A program made the position numbers and the translations under genes. Below are positions 61,025 to 61,767 of a stretch of DNA of 61,767 bases, piece by piece; position 1 is the stretch's first letter; every line of letters begins with the position of its first letter. Source of the stretch: an uncultured Sphingomonadales bacterium (lineage in GTDB: Bacteria > Pseudomonadota > Alphaproteobacteria > Sphingomonadales > Sphingomonadaceae). The stretch is from contig CALCBC010000062.1 in assembly GCA_937898525.1 (NCBI GenBank), forward strand, positions 1 through 61,767. Direction: 5' to 3'. The notes under the pieces are model-generated. The model was given only the letters and a program-made list of their open reading frames with translations, was not told the DNA's origin and did no database searches.

Positions 61025-61767
61025 ATGACCGCATCCGTCGCCGCCGCGACTTCGGCACCCGTTCGCAGCTTCAGGCCGTCATTCTTCTTCTGGATGACGC
61101 TGGCGATGTGCCTGTTCGTGTTCGCGGGCTTCGGGATTCACTCGTTCCTTCCGGCCCTCCGGGGCGATTTCCCGCCGGCGCCGCCGATCGTGCACCTGCA
61201 TGGGGCGGTGTTCGTCGCCTGGATGCTCCTGCTGCTGCTCCAGTCGGCGCTGGTGTGTTCCGGCAACGTCAGGCTGCACCGCGCGCTCGGCACCTGGGGC
61301 ATCGCGCAAGGCACCGCGACCATCCTGATCGGCCTGATGATGCAGCTGGTCGCCTCGGGCCGCGGCTACGCCGCCGGGAGGCCGGCCGGGACCGACGGGC
61401 TCTACCTCGGACTCCTCGCCTTCCTCGGTTTTGCCGTGATGTTCACGCTGGCGATCCGCAATCGGACGAGGCTGGACATCCACCGCCGGATGATCCTCTT
61501 CGCCATGCTGCCGGTCATCCCGCCCGGCGTGAACCGGTTCTGGGCCAATGCGCTGGGGCTCGACGACCCGGTGCCGACCTTCTGGCTCTACCTGACGCTG
61601 TGGTCGATGGCGGCGGCGATCCTCGTGCACCAGTGGCGGCGGACAGGAGGGATCGACCGCTACTCGGCGTTCGGGGCGGGGTGGATTCTCGTGCAGGGCG
61701 TGGTCCACGAAGCGGTCGTCGGCTCGGTAGAGTTCGAGCGGGTGGCCGCGGGTATCCTCGGCATGGT
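61025..61767 (+). CDS. Multi-pass membrane protein (3' end beyond window)
   Basis: At least 247 codons starting MTASVAAATSAPVRSFRPS, with GGGGGAGGG before ATG. About six hydrophobic segments, including an FFFWMTLAMCLFVFAG opening, and His-rich loops (VHLHGAVF, LDIHRRMIL) that look like heme-binding positions of cytochrome-b-type proteins, though that is inference. No family recognised. The reading frame is open to the edge, so length is unknown. Confidence 0.75.
   Translation, partial: MTASVAAATSAPVRSFRPSFFFWMTLAMCLFVFAGFGIHSFLPALRGDFPPAPPIVHLHGAVFVAWMLLLLLQSALVCSGNVRLHRALGTWGIAQGTATILIGLMMQLVASGRGYAAGRPAGTDGLYLGLLAFLGFAVMFTLAIRNRTRLDIHRRMILFAMLPVIPPGVNRFWANALGLDDPVPTFWLYLTLWSMAAAILVHQWRRTGGIDRYSAFGAGWILVQGVVHEAVVGSVEFERVAAGILGM

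Overview
The window is GC-rich, densely packed bacterial chromosome from an alphaproteobacterium, most likely a sphingomonad (Sphingomonadales, possibly Erythrobacteraceae; the family is inference). The reasons are the gene order secB / Tim44-like / mltA / smr, the large NAD-dependent glutamate dehydrogenase of about 1,570 residues, the NAD-independent housekeeping set around leuS-lptE-holA, and several families of intergenic palindromes of the kind common in sphingomonads. Almost all of it is ordinary chromosome; no integrase, transposase, CRISPR array or prophage gene is visible.

Region by region: 1-5271 is a small metabolic module (citryl-CoA lyase-like enzyme, CoA transferase, VOC metalloenzyme, two coupled MetE-C-like methyltransferases) peppered with three different inverted-repeat elements and ending at a tRNA-Leu(TAA). 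5.5-10.1 kb holds a two-domain PilZ protein and a three-gene glycan-type operon (UDP-galactopyranose-mutase-like flavoprotein, GtrA, large GT-C-like membrane protein). 10.1-15.3 kb has msrB, an ABC exporter pair, queG and a ferredoxin-reductase-type flavoprotein. 15.3-27.2 kb is a long leftward run: a lipoprotein, leuS, lptE, holA, an alpha/beta hydrolase, a TPR protein, a flavin monooxygenase-like protein, then NAD-glutamate dehydrogenase and the flavoprotein, mostly with 4-nt start/stop overlaps. 27.5-41 kb has a putative outer-membrane protein, an acetoacetyl-CoA reductase with a ribbon-helix-helix protein, a heme-motif lipoprotein, galU, an M23 peptidase, DUF455/bcp/glnE, an M28 peptidase, agmatine deiminase and a GNAT enzyme. 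41-50.9 kb has thrS, rnd-lptC-lptA, ung, a GGDEF/EAL c-di-GMP enzyme, a DUF4136 lipoprotein and trpS. 51-56 kb is an envelope block (murJ, secB, Tim44-like, mltA, smr). 55.9-60.7 kb is a peroxide-defence block (ahpC, ahpF, katG). A truncated membrane protein runs off the right end.

The genes join into recognisable functions: LPS transport (lptA, lptC, lptE), cell-wall assembly and turnover (murJ, mltA, M23 peptidase), c-di-GMP signalling (PilZ receptor plus GGDEF/EAL enzyme), nitrogen control (glnE, NAD-GDH, agmatine deiminase) and peroxide removal (ahpC/ahpF/katG, bcp, msrB).

The most notable non-standard signals are a palindromic element that sits in frame inside the smr gene and appears to encode about 55 extra low-complexity residues, related hairpins elsewhere, a gene-free island with two palindromic operators and a consensus promoter near 40.3 kb, and the uncharacterised CoA/methyltransferase module at the left end.
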